Positions 6,229 to 6,667 of a DNA stretch of 6,667 nucleotides are shown here, in pieces (the stretch's first letter is position 1; each line of letters starts with the position of its first letter). Source of the stretch: CAMYKD01 sp041617155 (GTDB lineage Bacteria; Pseudomonadota; Alphaproteobacteria; Kiloniellales; JAKSDN01); the NCBI GenBank assembly GCA_041617155.1, contig JBFJPL010000166.1, positions 1-6,667 on the forward strand, written 5' to 3'. The notes under the pieces were generated by a model that did not search any database, was not told the origin of the DNA, and worked only from the letters and a program-made list of their open reading frames with translations. A program made the translations under genes and the position numbers.

Positions 6229-6667
6229 TGGATGCGCTCGACCGCCGGATCGTCAACGAACTGCAGGGCGGCTTCCCGGTCGCGGCGCGGCCCTATGCCG
6301 CAGCGGCGGCAGGGCTGGGCCTCGACGAAGCCGAACTGATCGGCCGGCTGGAACGGCTGCTCGCGGACGGCGTGCTTTCCCGCTTTGGACCGCTGTACGA
6401 CGCCGAAAGGATGGGTGGTGGCCTGACACTGGCCGCGATGGCGGTGCCCGTGGCGCGTTTCGACGAGGTCGCCGACACGGTCAACGCCTTTCCGGAGGTG
6501 GCGCACAACTACGAGCGCGGCCACCGACTCAACATGTGGTTCGTGGTCGCGACAGAGGACCCCGCCCGGGTCCAGTGCGTGCTCGAGGAGATCGAAACGG
6601 CGACCGGCCTTCAGGTGCTGAACATGCCCAAGCTGGAAGAGTTTTTCCTGGAATTGAGGCTGACGGC
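6228..6667 (+). CDS. nirG: Siroheme decarboxylase subunit, AsnC/Lrp fold (NirG), cut at the right edge
   Basis: The third AsnC/Lrp-like gene; 146 codons are in the window and the frame is still open. It starts MDALDRRIVNELQGGFPV, shows a winged helix to about residue 53 (LLADGVLSRFGPL), and carries VAHNYERGHRLNMWFVV at 91-107 and GLQVLNMPKLEEFFLEL at 127-143. NirG proteins are near 150 residues long, so probably only a few residues are missing. It resembles NirD more than NirL in its HNYER motif, while FGPLYDAERMGG and LNMPKLEEF are typical of NirG. The ribosome site GGAGGT (6213-6218) lies inside nirL, and the ATG shares its first base with the nirL stop. nirH is expected next. Confidence 0.9.
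   Translation, partial: MDALDRRIVNELQGGFPVAARPYAAAAAGLGLDEAELIGRLERLLADGVLSRFGPLYDAERMGGGLTLAAMAVPVARFDEVADTVNAFPEVAHNYERGHRLNMWFVVATEDPARVQCVLEEIETATGLQVLNMPKLEEFFLELRLT

Noticed and set aside
5216..6667. AsnC/Lrp-like proteins as transcription regulators
   Set aside because: The fold is shared, but the HNYER and RRFKQRGARY motifs and the position after nirF identify them as siroheme decarboxylase subunits.

Overview
The window is one end of a cytochrome cd1 denitrification (nir) locus from a high-GC proteobacterium. The gene order matches the Paracoccus denitrificans arrangement, with nirI divergent from nirS-E-C-F-D-L-G. NirS also carries the Paracoccus-type N-terminal ligand residues. 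An alphaproteobacterium is therefore the best guess, but species cannot be read from the sequence alone.

Layout. Positions 1-857 (minus strand) hold the 5' part of a NirI/NosR-type membrane flavoprotein gene, cut by the window edge. Positions 858-1054 are a divergent control region with two FNR/NnrR-type palindromes. Each lies at the same distance from a plausible -10 element, one facing nirI and one facing nirS. On the plus strand follow nirS (cd1 nitrite reductase), an 85-base gap with a strong GC-rich hairpin, and then a tightly packed run: nirE (SAM-dependent uroporphyrinogen-III methyltransferase), nirC (small c-type cytochrome), nirF (heme d1 assembly lipoprotein), and three related AsnC/Lrp-fold genes, nirD, nirL and nirG. 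NirG is cut by the right edge, probably only a few residues before its stop codon.

How the genes work together. NirS reduces nitrite to nitric oxide in the periplasm, using heme c for electron entry and heme d1 for catalysis. NirE makes precorrin-2, the first committed intermediate; after its conversion to siroheme, the NirD/L/G(/H) proteins decarboxylate it to didecarboxysiroheme. NirF acts late, in the periplasm. NirC is a likely electron carrier for NirS or for d1 maturation. NirI is thought to support nir expression or electron supply. The remaining d1 genes expected from this order (nirH, nirJ, nirN) would lie beyond the right edge and are not seen here.

I see no mobile element, CRISPR array, tRNA or rRNA. 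The locus is a recognisable, intact system rather than a new one. The points most worth a second look are the mirrored pair of regulator boxes, the hairpin separating nirS from the d1 genes, and a serine replacing the usual flavin-acceptor threonine in NirI.
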